Source: ZC4RG35 sp036375695
GTDB lineage: Bacteria; Actinomycetota; Acidimicrobiia; Spongiisociales; ZC4RG35
NCBI GenBank assembly: GCA_036375695.1
Contig: DASVBU010000008.1
Location: 1-25,507, forward strand
Length of the DNA stretch: 25,507 bases
Direction of reading: 5' to 3'
Part shown: positions 13,694-21,216 of the stretch, piece after piece
Numbering within the stretch: the stretch's first letter is position 1
How the letters are laid out: every line of letters starts with the position of its first letter
Notes under the pieces: generated by a model
What the model was told of the DNA's origin: nothing
Seen by the model: only the letters and a program-made list of their open reading frames with translations
Databases searched by the model: none
Position numbers and translations under genes: made by a program

Positions 13694-14395
13694 GTGACCG
13701 CCACCGCTCCCCGCCTTCGCCCCAGCCTGAAGGGGAAGGGGCCGAGTCTCTCCTTCGAGCGGGCGCTGTGGGAGTCCGGCGCGTCGATCGTCGTCGGCGT
13801 GGACGAGGTGGGCAGGGGAGCTTGGGCCGGGCCTCTCACCGTGGGCGCCGCCGTGATCCCCCGGGATCGCCGGGTCTACAAGATCCGCGACTCCAAGATG
13901 CTCACGGAGATCGAACGCGAGGCTCTGTTCGAGCGGGTGTCCTCATGGTGCCTGGCGTGGGCAGTGGGCCACGCCACGGCCGCCGAATGCGACGAGTTGG
14001 GCATGTCGGTGGCGCAGCGTCTCGCCGCGTCGCGTGCGCTCGAAGGCCTCGGTGTGGCGCCCGACCACGTCCTCCTCGACGGGAAGTGGGACTTCGTCGG
14101 CGGTGCCACCAGGATCGTGCGCGGCGATCAGAAGTCGCTGTCGATCGCGGCGGCGTCGATGCTGGCCAAGGTGACCCGTGACCGTCTCATGAAGGAGATG
14201 GCACCCGACTTCCCGGCCTACAACTTCGAGGCCAACAAGGGTTACCCGTGCCCGGTGCACAAAGCTGCCCTGCAGGCCCTGGGTCCGTCGTCGATCCATC
14301 GGCGATCGTGGGTGTTCATGGACCATCTGATGTGGAACGGGTTGACGAGGATCGTCCGGCCCGACGACCAGATGTCGATCCCGTTCGGGGATTAG
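13694..14395 (+). CDS. rnhB: Ribonuclease HII, 233 aa
   Basis: Removes RNA from RNA-DNA hybrids and cuts at misincorporated ribonucleotides. The catalytic acidic residues are D37 and E38 in VVGVDEVGRGAWAGP, D129 in VLLDGKWDF, and D163 in AKVTRDRLM. DSKMLTEIER and NKGYP, both typical of RNase HII, are present. The first 20 residues are a short basic extension. The GTG start is supported by TACCCT six bases upstream. Nested hairpins (14403-14430) follow the stop and may end transcription. Confidence 0.95.
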   Translation: MTATAPRLRPSLKGKGPSLSFERALWESGASIVVGVDEVGRGAWAGPLTVGAAVIPRDRRVYKIRDSKMLTEIEREALFERVSSWCLAWAVGHATAAECDELGMSVAQRLAASRALEGLGVAPDHVLLDGKWDFVGGATRIVRGDQKSLSIAAASMLAKVTRDRLMKEMAPDFPAYNFEANKGYPCPVHKAALQALGPSSIHRRSWVFMDHLMWNGLTRIVRPDDQMSIPFGD

Positions 14396-14402
14396 GTCTC
14401 GT

Positions 14403-14430
14403 CCCGGCCCGTGCCGGGGGTTCGACCCCC
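14403..14430 (+). terminator. Two overlapping GC hairpins after rnhB (possible terminator or tRNA-3'-end-like relic)
   Basis: CCCGGC-CCGT-GCCGGG (14403-14418) and GGGGGT-TCG-ACCCCC (14416-14430) share three G residues and cannot both form. There is no T-run. The second hairpin together with CTGCCGCCA downstream also resembles a tRNA T-arm and 3' end, but no matching tRNA body is seen upstream. Confidence 0.35.
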
Positions 14431-14479
14431 CTGCCGCCATAATCTCGACCAGCGTGGCATTCGGGAGGTGTCGCTGAAC

Positions 14480-15715
14480 ATGGATCTGTCCGACCGGGAC
14501 CGGGAGATGCTCGCCGGTGGGATGGGGGAGGCGGTCCAACTGGCCATGCGGCTCCTGGTGGCGGTGGGGCGGGCCGAGGATGCGCCGCACCTCATCGACG
14601 TGATCGCCGGCCACATCGACGCCTGTCTGTTCCATGGCGTCGCCGGCCTCGACTTCGCCGAGAGGCTCGTCGCCGGCGGGGGAGAGGTGGCCGTGCCCAC
14701 CACCCTCAACGTCTCGTCCCTCGACCTGATCCACCCCGAGCTGTACCGGGGTGACCCGGAGACGGCGCGGCTGGCGCGACGTCTCATGGATGCTTACGTG
14801 GCCATGGGATGCCGTCCCACGTGGACGTGTGCCCCGTATCAGCTGGCGTGGCGGCCCGGGCTGGGAGACCAGATCGCCTGGGGCGAGTCCAATGCCATCG
14901 TGTTCGCCAACTCCGTCCTCGGGGCGCGGACCAACAGATACGGGGACTTCCTCGACATCTGCGCCGCGCTCACCGGCAGGGTTCCCTACACGGGTTTGCA
15001 CACCGACGAGGGTCGCCTGGGTGACCTCGTGGTCGAGCTCCGTCTCGAAGACCGGATGCTCGACGACGAGGTGACCTATGCCCTCATAGGTCACGCGGTG
15101 GGACGGATCGCCGGGGTCGACGTGCCGGTGATCGTGGGTCTGGACCCCTTGCGGGCCACCGAAGACCGGCTGAAGAACCTCGGCGCCGCGGCGGCATCAT
15201 CGGGAGCAGTGGCGATGTTCCATGCCGTCGGGGTGACACCGGAGGCGCCTACCCTGGAGCATGCCCTGGGCGGGCGTGATGCTCGGGCCCACTTCCTCGA
15301 TGTGGAGGGGCTCGACGAGGCGAGACGGCAGCTCAGCAGGCCCACGGGTGAGCTGGGCGCGGTCAGTGTGGGCACGCCGCACATGTCGATCACGGAGCTC
15401 CGGGAGCTGGCGAGGCTGGTGGAAGGCAGGAAGACGAAGGTGCCGTTCTACGTCAACACGTCACGCGACGTGCATGCGACGGCAGAGGCTGAAGGAGTGG
15501 TGGAGGTGATCGAGGCGGCAGGAATCCGGTTGGTCACCGACACCTGCACCTACATCACTCCGATCATGGGCGACGTTCGGGGCGACCTGATGACCAACTC
15601 CGGGAAACTGGCCTTCTACGCGCCGGCAAACCTCGGCGTCACGGTGGCCCTGGCCTCGCTCGCCGACTGCGTGGAGTCGGCGATGAGGGGGGAGATGGTC
15701 GTGAGGGCGAAGTGA
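14480..15715 (+). CDS. Aconitase X catalytic (large) subunit, DUF521 family, 411 aa
   Basis: The AcnX family is a dehydratase group with an aconitase-like iron-sulfur site. Characterised members are archaeal phosphomevalonate dehydratase and bacterial cis-3-hydroxy-L-proline dehydratase. Family segments here include MDLSDRDREMLAGGMGEAVQLAMR, VPTTLNVSSLDL, TCAPYQLAWRPGLGDQIAWGESNAIVFANSVLGARTNRYGD, GTPHMSITELREL, and VTDTCTYITPI followed by NSGKLAFYAP. Cysteines in TCAPY and DTCTY are candidate cluster ligands. A GGGAGGTG ribosome site (14463-14470) precedes ATG 14480; TAATCT (14440-14445) is a likely -10. The small subunit overlaps by GTGA. Substrate cannot be assigned: no mevalonate or proline genes are nearby. 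Confidence 0.88.
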   Translation: MDLSDRDREMLAGGMGEAVQLAMRLLVAVGRAEDAPHLIDVIAGHIDACLFHGVAGLDFAERLVAGGGEVAVPTTLNVSSLDLIHPELYRGDPETARLARRLMDAYVAMGCRPTWTCAPYQLAWRPGLGDQIAWGESNAIVFANSVLGARTNRYGDFLDICAALTGRVPYTGLHTDEGRLGDLVVELRLEDRMLDDEVTYALIGHAVGRIAGVDVPVIVGLDPLRATEDRLKNLGAAAASSGAVAMFHAVGVTPEAPTLEHALGGRDARAHFLDVEGLDEARRQLSRPTGELGAVSVGTPHMSITELRELARLVEGRKTKVPFYVNTSRDVHATAEAEGVVEVIEAAGIRLVTDTCTYITPIMGDVRGDLMTNSGKLAFYAPANLGVTVALASLADCVESAMRGEMVVRAK

Positions 15716-16107
15716 GCCGATCCCTCGCCCCTGGCGTTGCGGTCGCCGAGCCGCTGGTGCTCGACGAGCCCCTGTCGTTCTGGGGCGGGGTCGACCCGGC
15801 CACAGGTCTGATCGTCGAGCCCTCGCACCCCCAGTACGGCGAGAGCGTCGCCGGCAGGGTGGTGGTGATGCCCCACGGGCGTGGCTCCAGTTCGAGCTCG
15901 TCGGTTCTGGCGGAGTTGCTGCGGCAGGGTGTCGGCCCGGCTGCCATCGTGCTCCGGGAGCCCGACTCGATCCTCGCCATCGGGGCCCTGGTGGCAGCGG
16001 AGTTGTACGGGACGGTCTGTCCCATCGTCGTCACGGCCGAAGACCCAGGTCCGGGGCCCTGGGTCGTGGACGGGGATGGGGCTTTCGTCCTAGGGGGCCA
16101 GTTATAG
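15712..16107 (+). CDS. Aconitase X swivel (small) subunit, DUF126 family, 131 aa
   Basis: The partner of the preceding gene; in many bacteria and eukaryotes the two are fused, while archaea usually encode two polypeptides as here. The hallmark is VVMPHGRGSSSSSSVLAELLRQG (about residues 46-68), whose G-R-G-S-S segment contributes the active-site Ser. ILAIGALVAAELYG is the following conserved helix. The GTG start overlaps the large-subunit stop, indicating translational coupling and equal output. The stop TAG is 38 bp before the histidine kinase start. Confidence 0.88.
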   Translation: MSRSLAPGVAVAEPLVLDEPLSFWGGVDPATGLIVEPSHPQYGESVAGRVVVMPHGRGSSSSSSVLAELLRQGVGPAAIVLREPDSILAIGALVAAELYGTVCPIVVTAEDPGPGPWVVDGDGAFVLGGQL

Positions 16108-16145
16108 ATTTCGCCGGATTTTTCCGATACCTCTTGGAAGGACGC

Positions 16146-17156
16146 ATGCAAGACCTAGGAGACTTCTTCCGCCGCATCCCGGTTCCGTTGTACCGAACGA
16201 CACCGGACGGGAAGCTGATCGCAGGCAACCCGGCGCTGGCCGAGTTGCTCGGGTTCGGGTCGGTCGAGGCGATGGAACGAGGCATGTCTCCGGTGGAGGC
16301 CGTGTACGTCGATCCGCCCCGTCGTGACATCTGGCTCCAGAAGATCGAGGCCGAGGGCGTGGTGCACGAGTTCGACGTCGAGTTGAAGCGCGTCGACGGC
16401 TCGACCGTATGGGTCCAGGACACCGCCCGCGCCGTGCGGGACGAGTCGGGCGAGATCATCTACTACGAAGGCGCCCTGATAGACGTCACCGCCAAAGTCG
16501 CGGCCGAGCGCTCCCGCAACGAGTTCATCGCCACCGTTTCCCACGAGCTACGCAGCCCGATGACGGTGGTCCTCGGCCTGGGAGAGGAGTTGGCGAACAA
16601 CTACGACTCGTTCAACGACGAGGAGCGTCGCGATCTGGCCGCGCTCATAGCCCGTCAGGCCGAAGACGCCACGTGGCTCCTCGAAGATCTCCTGGTCGCC
16701 TACAGACAGGACCCGGAGGCCATCGTCTTCGAGATCGAGGAATTCGACCTGGTCAAGGCCACGGAGCGTGTCCTCGAGGTGGCGGAGCGCGAGATCACCG
16801 TGCACGTCGAGACCACCCGCACCATGGCCAAGGCGGACCCGCGCCGCACCCGTCAGGTCATCCGCAACCTGGTGAGCAACGCCGTCCGTTACGGTGGCCC
16901 GGAGATCTCCGTCGTGCTGCGCTCCGCCGGGGACCGTCTCGAGCTGTCCGTTCGCGACAACGGCGAGCCCATCTCGACCGAGGAGGTGGAGCGGATCTTC
17001 CGCCCATTCCAGAGGGGGAGCGGCCCGGATGTCCCGACGTCGGTGGGTCTGGGTCTGACGGTCGCCCGGAAGCTGGCGCGATTGATGGACGGAGACCTGG
17101 TGTATCGGCGAGAGGGCGGTCTCACCTCCTTCGTCCTGTCGCTGCCTGCGGCTTGA
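16146..17156 (+). CDS. Soluble PAS-domain sensor histidine kinase, 336 aa
   Basis: Residues 5-118 form a PAS domain (DLGDFFRRIPVPLYRTTPDGKLIAGNPALAELLG through EIIYYEGALIDVT). The HisKA dimerisation helix carries the phospho-accepting His133 in SHELRSP. The ATPase domain has N245 in NLVSNAVRYGG, DNG at 271-273 and GLGLTV at 301-306. No membrane helix is visible, so it senses an internal signal. GGAAGGA lies three bases before ATG 16146, ruling out the TTG at 16134. No response regulator is adjacent, so this is an orphan kinase; its partner is unknown. It directly follows the AcnX pair, perhaps in one transcript. Confidence 0.92.
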   Translation: MQDLGDFFRRIPVPLYRTTPDGKLIAGNPALAELLGFGSVEAMERGMSPVEAVYVDPPRRDIWLQKIEAEGVVHEFDVELKRVDGSTVWVQDTARAVRDESGEIIYYEGALIDVTAKVAAERSRNEFIATVSHELRSPMTVVLGLGEELANNYDSFNDEERRDLAALIARQAEDATWLLEDLLVAYRQDPEAIVFEIEEFDLVKATERVLEVAEREITVHVETTRTMAKADPRRTRQVIRNLVSNAVRYGGPEISVVLRSAGDRLELSVRDNGEPISTEEVERIFRPFQRGSGPDVPTSVGLGLTVARKLARLMDGDLVYRREGGLTSFVLSLPAA

Positions 17157-17169
17157 CGGCTGCCACCCC

Positions 17170-17183
17170 TAACCTCTGACCCG
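17170..17183 (+). promoter_or_regulatory. Predicted leaderless promoter of galE
   Basis: TAACCT (17170-17175), eight bases, then ATG 17184; no Shine-Dalgarno is present in the 27-bp gap after the kinase. Confidence 0.55.
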
Positions 17184-18182
17184 ATGCGGGTCCTGGTCAC
17201 CGGCGGAGCCGGATTCATCGGCAGTCACACGGTCGTCGCCCTGGTCGAGGCCGGCCACGAACCGGTCGTGGTCGACAACCTCTCCAACGCACTGCCCTCG
17301 GTGATGAAGCGGGTCGCCGAGATCTGCGGACGTGAGCCCGAATTCCACCAGATCGACATCCGCGACCGGGGCGCCATGGAGGGTCTCGTGGCGACCGGCT
17401 TCGACGCTTGCATCCATTTCGCAGCCCTCAAGGCAGTCGGCGAGTCGGTGGAGAAGCCGTTGCTCTATTACGACAACAACGTCAGGGGCACGATCGACCT
17501 CCTCGCCGCCCTCGACGCCGCCGGGGTGAGGAACTTCGTCTTCAGCTCATCCGCCACCGTGTACGGGGAGCCCAACGAGCTCCCCATGCGGGAGGACATG
17601 CCCATCGGGACGGCGACCAATCCCTATGGATGGACCAAGATCATGATGGAGCAGGTCCTCCGTGATCTCCATGCCACCGGGCCGGACTGGAGCATCGCCC
17701 TGCTCCGCTACTTCAACCCGGTGGGGGCCCATCCCAGCGGGCTCATCGGCGAGGACCCCCGAGGGGTCCCCAACAACCTCATGCCCTACATCGCCCGGGT
17801 GGCGGCGGGTCTGCTGCCCAGGCTCAACGTCTACGGCGGGGACTACCCGACACGGGACGGCACCGGGATCCGTGACTACGTTCACGTCCAGGATCTGGCC
17901 ATCGGCCACGTGGTCGCCCTGGAGAAGCTGGCAGACCGCCCTGGTGTGCACATCTACAACCTGGGGACGGGCGAGGGGCACACGGTGCTCGAAGTCGTGA
18001 AGGCCTTCGAGGAGGCCTCGGGCAAGCCGGTCCCATACCAGATCGTGGATCGGAGGCCCGGAGACGTGGCGGAGTCCTGGGCCGATGTCAGCCGCATCGC
18101 CGAGGACCTCGGTTGGCGCGCGGAGAGGGACCTGGCGACGATGTGCGCCGACGCCTGGCGCTGGCAGCAGCAGGCGAGATGA
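17184..18182 (+). CDS. galE: UDP-glucose 4-epimerase, 332 aa
   Basis: An extended short-chain dehydrogenase that interconverts UDP-glucose and UDP-galactose using bound NAD. The NAD-binding GGAGFIGSH motif is at residues 7-15. HFAALKAVGESV, the SSSATVYGEP strand with catalytic Ser/Thr, and NPYGWTK (Tyr-x3-Lys pair) are all present, as are LLRYFNPVGAHPSG and GTGIRDYVHVQDLA. Length is normal. Its stop overlaps the start of the phosphohexomutase (ATGA), so the two are coupled and likely supply UDP-sugars for cell-surface glycans. Confidence 0.95.
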   Translation: MRVLVTGGAGFIGSHTVVALVEAGHEPVVVDNLSNALPSVMKRVAEICGREPEFHQIDIRDRGAMEGLVATGFDACIHFAALKAVGESVEKPLLYYDNNVRGTIDLLAALDAAGVRNFVFSSSATVYGEPNELPMREDMPIGTATNPYGWTKIMMEQVLRDLHATGPDWSIALLRYFNPVGAHPSGLIGEDPRGVPNNLMPYIARVAAGLLPRLNVYGGDYPTRDGTGIRDYVHVQDLAIGHVVALEKLADRPGVHIYNLGTGEGHTVLEVVKAFEEASGKPVPYQIVDRRPGDVAESWADVSRIAEDLGWRAERDLATMCADAWRWQQQAR

Positions 18183-19864
18183 GCGACCTCCTCCGACGGG
18201 CCGCCGAATGGGCGGCCGGCGACCCCGACCCCGAGACCCGGAGCGAGGTCGAGGCTCTGATCGAGGCCGAGGACGAAGCAGCCCTGGCGGAGCTGTTCGG
18301 CGAGCCCCTCACATTCGGAACGGCCGGAATCAGGGGCCGGGTCGGCCCCGGCCCGACGCGTATGAACCGGGCGACGGTGATCCGCACCACGGCCGGTCTC
18401 GCCTCGTACCTGGGGGACACCGCGGGGCGCCCTGTGGTGGTGGCCTTCGATGCCCGGCCGACCTCACCCATCTTCGCCCGTGACACCGCCGGCGTACTGG
18501 TGGCGGCAGGGATCCCCGTCGTCTTCTTCCCGACGCCGACGCCCACGCCACTGGCTGCGTTCACGGCCAAGGTGACAGGGGCGGCGGCCGCCGTCGTCAT
18601 CACCGCCTCCCACAATCCGCCACAGGACAACGGCTACAAGGTGTACGGGGAGAACGCGGCCCAGATAATCCCGCCTGTCGATCAGGAGATCGCGTCCCGG
18701 ATCGATGCGGCGCCTCGGGCCGGCGAAGTACCCCGTCTCGAGGAGCCCTGGTCGTCGGTGCTGTTCGAGATGGCGCCCGACGACATCTTCGACCGATACC
18801 AGGCCGAGGTGACGGCGGTGCGTCCCTGGCAGGTGGAGTCCGACCTCAGCATCGTCTACACACCCGTGCACGGTTGCGGTGGCGAGACGGTCTCGGCCCT
18901 GCTGGCCGGCGCCGGGCACCGGGGCCTGGTGCCCGTCGCCGAGCAGTTCGCCCCGGACGGGACCTTCCCCACGGTCACCTTCCCCAACCCGGAGGAGCCG
19001 GGTGTGCTCGACCTCGCCCTCGCCACCGCCAGCCGGGTCGGGGCCGACCTGGTCATCGCCAACGACCCCGACGCCGACCGTCTCGCCGCGGCAGCGCCCA
19101 GGGAGGGGGAGTGGCGCACCTTCACGGGGAACGAGCTGGGGGTCCTCCTCGGCGACTACATCCTCGGTTCGGGGGGTGTGGAGCGCCCCATCGTGGTCAG
19201 CTCGATCGTCTCCAGCCCGATGATGGCCGCGCTGGCCGAGGCCAGGGGAGCGCGGCACGTGTCAACGCTCACCGGGTTCAAGTGGATCGTCAACGCCGGC
19301 CTCCATCTCGAACAGGCAGGGGAGGGGAGATTCGTCTTCGGATACGAGGAAGCCCTGGGCTACACGGTGGGTTCCGTGGTCAGGGACAAGGACGGGATGT
19401 CGGCGGCCCTGATCCTCTGTGACCTGGCAGAGACGCTGCGACGCCGGGGCGCCACCCTGTGGGACCGTCTCGCCGAGCTGTGGAAGGAGCTGGGGGTCTG
19501 GGTGAGCACACAGGTCTCCGTCACCAGGGAAGGACCGGACGGGATGAGCGAGTTGAGGGCCGCCGTGGCCTCTCTGGCGGCCGACCCACCGACCGAGGTG
19601 GCCGGCTTCGAGGTCACCTCCGTCACCGATTACCGGGTCGGCGTCGGGGATCGGCCGTTCTGGCTGGGGGAGCAGGACCTTGTCGAACTGGTGTTCGGAT
19701 CGCGTGGCAGGGCGTTGGCCCGTCCGTCCGGCACGGAGCCGAAACTGAAGATCTATGTCGACCTGCGCGGCGAGGCCGGAGACGATCCCTTCCGGGCACA
19801 GGCCGACCTGGGGGAGGAAGCGGGCTCAGTCGCCAGATCGCTGGCCGAGAGGGTCACCGGTTGA
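18179..19864 (+). CDS. Phosphoglucomutase/phosphomannomutase family enzyme, 561 aa
   Basis: An alpha-D-phosphohexomutase that moves phosphate between C1 and C6 of a hexose. The phosphoserine loop is TASHNPPQDNGYKVY (S144). The magnesium site is DPDADR (D296, D298, D300), the sugar loop FGYEEALGY, and the phosphate-binding end RPSGTEPKLKIY. FGTAGIRG near residue 46-53 marks the long PgcA/phosphopentomutase-like branch. With galE upstream, making glucose-1-phosphate for UDP-glucose is the likely role, though mannose or pentose substrates remain possible. The ATG start overlaps the galE stop. Its 3' end overlaps the convergent small membrane gene by 39 bp. Confidence 0.92.
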   Translation: MSDLLRRAAEWAAGDPDPETRSEVEALIEAEDEAALAELFGEPLTFGTAGIRGRVGPGPTRMNRATVIRTTAGLASYLGDTAGRPVVVAFDARPTSPIFARDTAGVLVAAGIPVVFFPTPTPTPLAAFTAKVTGAAAAVVITASHNPPQDNGYKVYGENAAQIIPPVDQEIASRIDAAPRAGEVPRLEEPWSSVLFEMAPDDIFDRYQAEVTAVRPWQVESDLSIVYTPVHGCGGETVSALLAGAGHRGLVPVAEQFAPDGTFPTVTFPNPEEPGVLDLALATASRVGADLVIANDPDADRLAAAAPREGEWRTFTGNELGVLLGDYILGSGGVERPIVVSSIVSSPMMAALAEARGARHVSTLTGFKWIVNAGLHLEQAGEGRFVFGYEEALGYTVGSVVRDKDGMSAALILCDLAETLRRRGATLWDRLAELWKELGVWVSTQVSVTREGPDGMSELRAAVASLAADPPTEVAGFEVTSVTDYRVGVGDRPFWLGEQDLVELVFGSRGRALARPSGTEPKLKIYVDLRGEAGDDPFRAQADLGEEAGSVARSLAERVTG

Positions 19865-20023
19865 ACGCTGCCGGTAGAGGTAGAGCCACCCGAGACCATG
19901 GATGGCGACGCCTGCCATGAGGACGGCGCCGACCAGGAACTGCCCGAAGGCGAACGCCACCAGTGCGGTCAGTGCGGCCAGCGAGACCAGGGCGACCCTG
20001 ACTCCGTTCAACGGTCCGAACAC
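19826..20023 (-). CDS. Small two-helix membrane protein, 65 aa
   Basis: The GTG start at 20023 gives a short protein with two hydrophobic stretches, about residues 8-28 (VRVALVSLAALTALVAFAFG) and 29-50 (QFLVGAVLMAGVAIHGLGWL), followed by a basic tail YLYRQRSTGDPLGQRSGD. TATCCT lies six bases before GTG, the leaderless layout used by neighbours. It is convergent with and overlaps the end of the phosphohexomutase, and divergent from the amidase with 18 bp between start codons. The frame extends much further upstream, but that part is antisense to the amidase. No family recognised; a role at the membrane is all that can be said. Confidence 0.68.
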   Translation of the reverse strand: MFGPLNGVRVALVSLAALTALVAFAFGQFLVGAVLMAGVAIHGLGWLYLYRQRSTGDPLGQRSGD

Positions 20024-20028
20024 AAGAC

Positions 20029-20035
20029 CAGGATA
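20029..20035. promoter_or_regulatory. Overlapping divergent -10 elements
   Basis: On the plus strand CAGGAT (20029-20034) precedes GTG 20042 by seven bases. On the minus strand TATCCT (20035-20030) precedes GTG 20023 by six. The 7-bp core CAGGATA could thus serve both directions, so polymerase could occupy only one at a time. Confidence 0.5.
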
Positions 20036-20041
20036 CGGTCC

Positions 20042-21043
20042 GTGCGCAGCATCGTGAATCGACGTCTCTCGGCCCTCGGTGTCGTGGCGCTCGCCGCGTG
20101 CACCGCGATACCGATCGGGCGGACGCCCGAGACGACGACCACCACGATCCCCACCACGACGACGACCAGCAGCACGACGACCGTCGCCACGACCACCACG
20201 ATCCCGACCACGACCACCACGGTGCCAGGCGACCCCCTCGGCCTGATCACACCGACAGGGGTTCCGGTGGCGATCGACACGATCCTCCCGGACGGCTACA
20301 TGGTCTACTCGCCGTGCGGCAACCTCACCTTCATCGACGACGGTGAGCCCATCTTCGGGGCCCAGGTGGTCCTCGACCCGGGTCACGGGGGAGACCGGGA
20401 CGTCGGCTCACAGGGCGCCAACGGGCTCCCGGAGAAGGTGGCCAATCTCAGGGTCGCCTTCGAGGCCCAGGCGCAGCTCGAGGCCCGAGGGATATCGACC
20501 GTCCTCACCCGGACGGCGGACTACGCCACGACGATCCCGATGCGCTCCAATCTCGCCGACACCCTGGGAGCGGAGGTGCTGGTCTCCATCCACCACAACG
20601 CACCGACCCCGAGTCCTTCACCGGTCCCGGGCACGGAGATCTTCTATCAGACGGGCTCGGCCGAGTCACGACGCCTCGGTGGCGTGTTGTACACCCATGT
20701 CACCCGGGCGCTGAGCCGGTTCACCGAGGTCCAGTGGGTGGCGGCGCCCGACGCCGGCGTGATCACCGTGCACAACCAGCGCGGGACGGACACCTACGGG
20801 ATGTTGCGGATCCCCGAGACGCCCGCCGTGCTCCTCGAGGTGGGGTACATGTCGAACCCGTCGGAAGCGGAGCTCTTCGCCACGGTGGAATACGTGGAGG
20901 CGGTGGGAAGGGCGATCGCCGATGCCATCGAGTCCTATCTGACCACCGACGAGCCGGGCACCGGCTGGTACGAGCCCGGTCGGCAGTTCACGGCCGCACC
21001 CGGTCTCCGCGGCCCGGACTGTGTCGACATCCCGCTGCAGTAG
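20042..21043 (+). CDS. N-acetylmuramoyl-L-alanine amidase (Amidase_3) lipoprotein, 333 aa
   Basis: An exported zinc enzyme that cuts the bond between MurNAc and L-Ala in peptidoglycan. The N-terminus is a lipoprotein signal ending LAAC (Cys20 from GTG 20042; Cys16 if GTG 20054 is used). A Thr-rich low-complexity linker follows (about residues 29-60). The catalytic domain has LDPGHGG (zinc His), GLPEKVAN (zinc Glu), SIHHNA (zinc His) and PAVLLEVGYMSNPSEA (catalytic Glu). The long frame before 20042 is antisense to the small membrane gene. It is monocistronic as far as seen; the next gene has its own promoter. Confidence 0.92.
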   Translation: MRSIVNRRLSALGVVALAACTAIPIGRTPETTTTTIPTTTTTSSTTTVATTTTIPTTTTTVPGDPLGLITPTGVPVAIDTILPDGYMVYSPCGNLTFIDDGEPIFGAQVVLDPGHGGDRDVGSQGANGLPEKVANLRVAFEAQAQLEARGISTVLTRTADYATTIPMRSNLADTLGAEVLVSIHHNAPTPSPSPVPGTEIFYQTGSAESRRLGGVLYTHVTRALSRFTEVQWVAAPDAGVITVHNQRGTDTYGMLRIPETPAVLLEVGYMSNPSEAELFATVEYVEAVGRAIADAIESYLTTDEPGTGWYEPGRQFTAAPGLRGPDCVDIPLQ

Positions 21044-21113
21044 GGGTCCTGAGGCACCGGCAAGGTCGACGGACCGCCCGGAGGTACAAGGATGACTCCA
21101 TCACAGAACTTGA

Positions 21114-21129
21114 CATAACCTGGGTTATG
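21114..21129. promoter_or_regulatory. 16-bp palindrome upstream of thioredoxin
   Basis: CATAACC-TG-GGTTATG is a perfect 7-2-7 inverted repeat. It overlaps TTGACA (21110-21115) and lies 28 bp before the sigma-R-type -35. It is a likely regulator-binding site; the regulator is unknown. Confidence 0.5.
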
Positions 21130-21157
21130 GGCGCTTTCGATCAGGGACCGGGCCCGT

Positions 21158-21183
21158 GGAATAGCCGCTCCCCGGGTAGGGTT
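21158..21183 (+). promoter_or_regulatory. Sigma-R/SigH-type promoter for thioredoxin
   Basis: GGAAT (21158-21162), exactly 18 bp, then GTT (21181-21183). This matches the consensus GGAAT-N18-GTT of the thiol-stress sigma factor SigR of Streptomyces and SigH of mycobacteria, whose regulons include thioredoxin genes. AGGAG at 21204-21208 is the ribosome site. Confidence 0.72.
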
Positions 21184-21216
21184 CTCGTAGCAACCCTTCT
21201 ACCAGGAGACAGACAC

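Noticed and set aside
20131..20230. Possible CRISPR-like short repeats
   Set aside because: The repeats are codon-scale Thr-rich coding sequence without spacers; no CRISPR array or cas gene is present.
21110..21138. Housekeeping promoter from TTGACA at 21110
   Set aside because: No acceptable -10 lies 16-19 bp downstream; the sigma-R-type site fits better.
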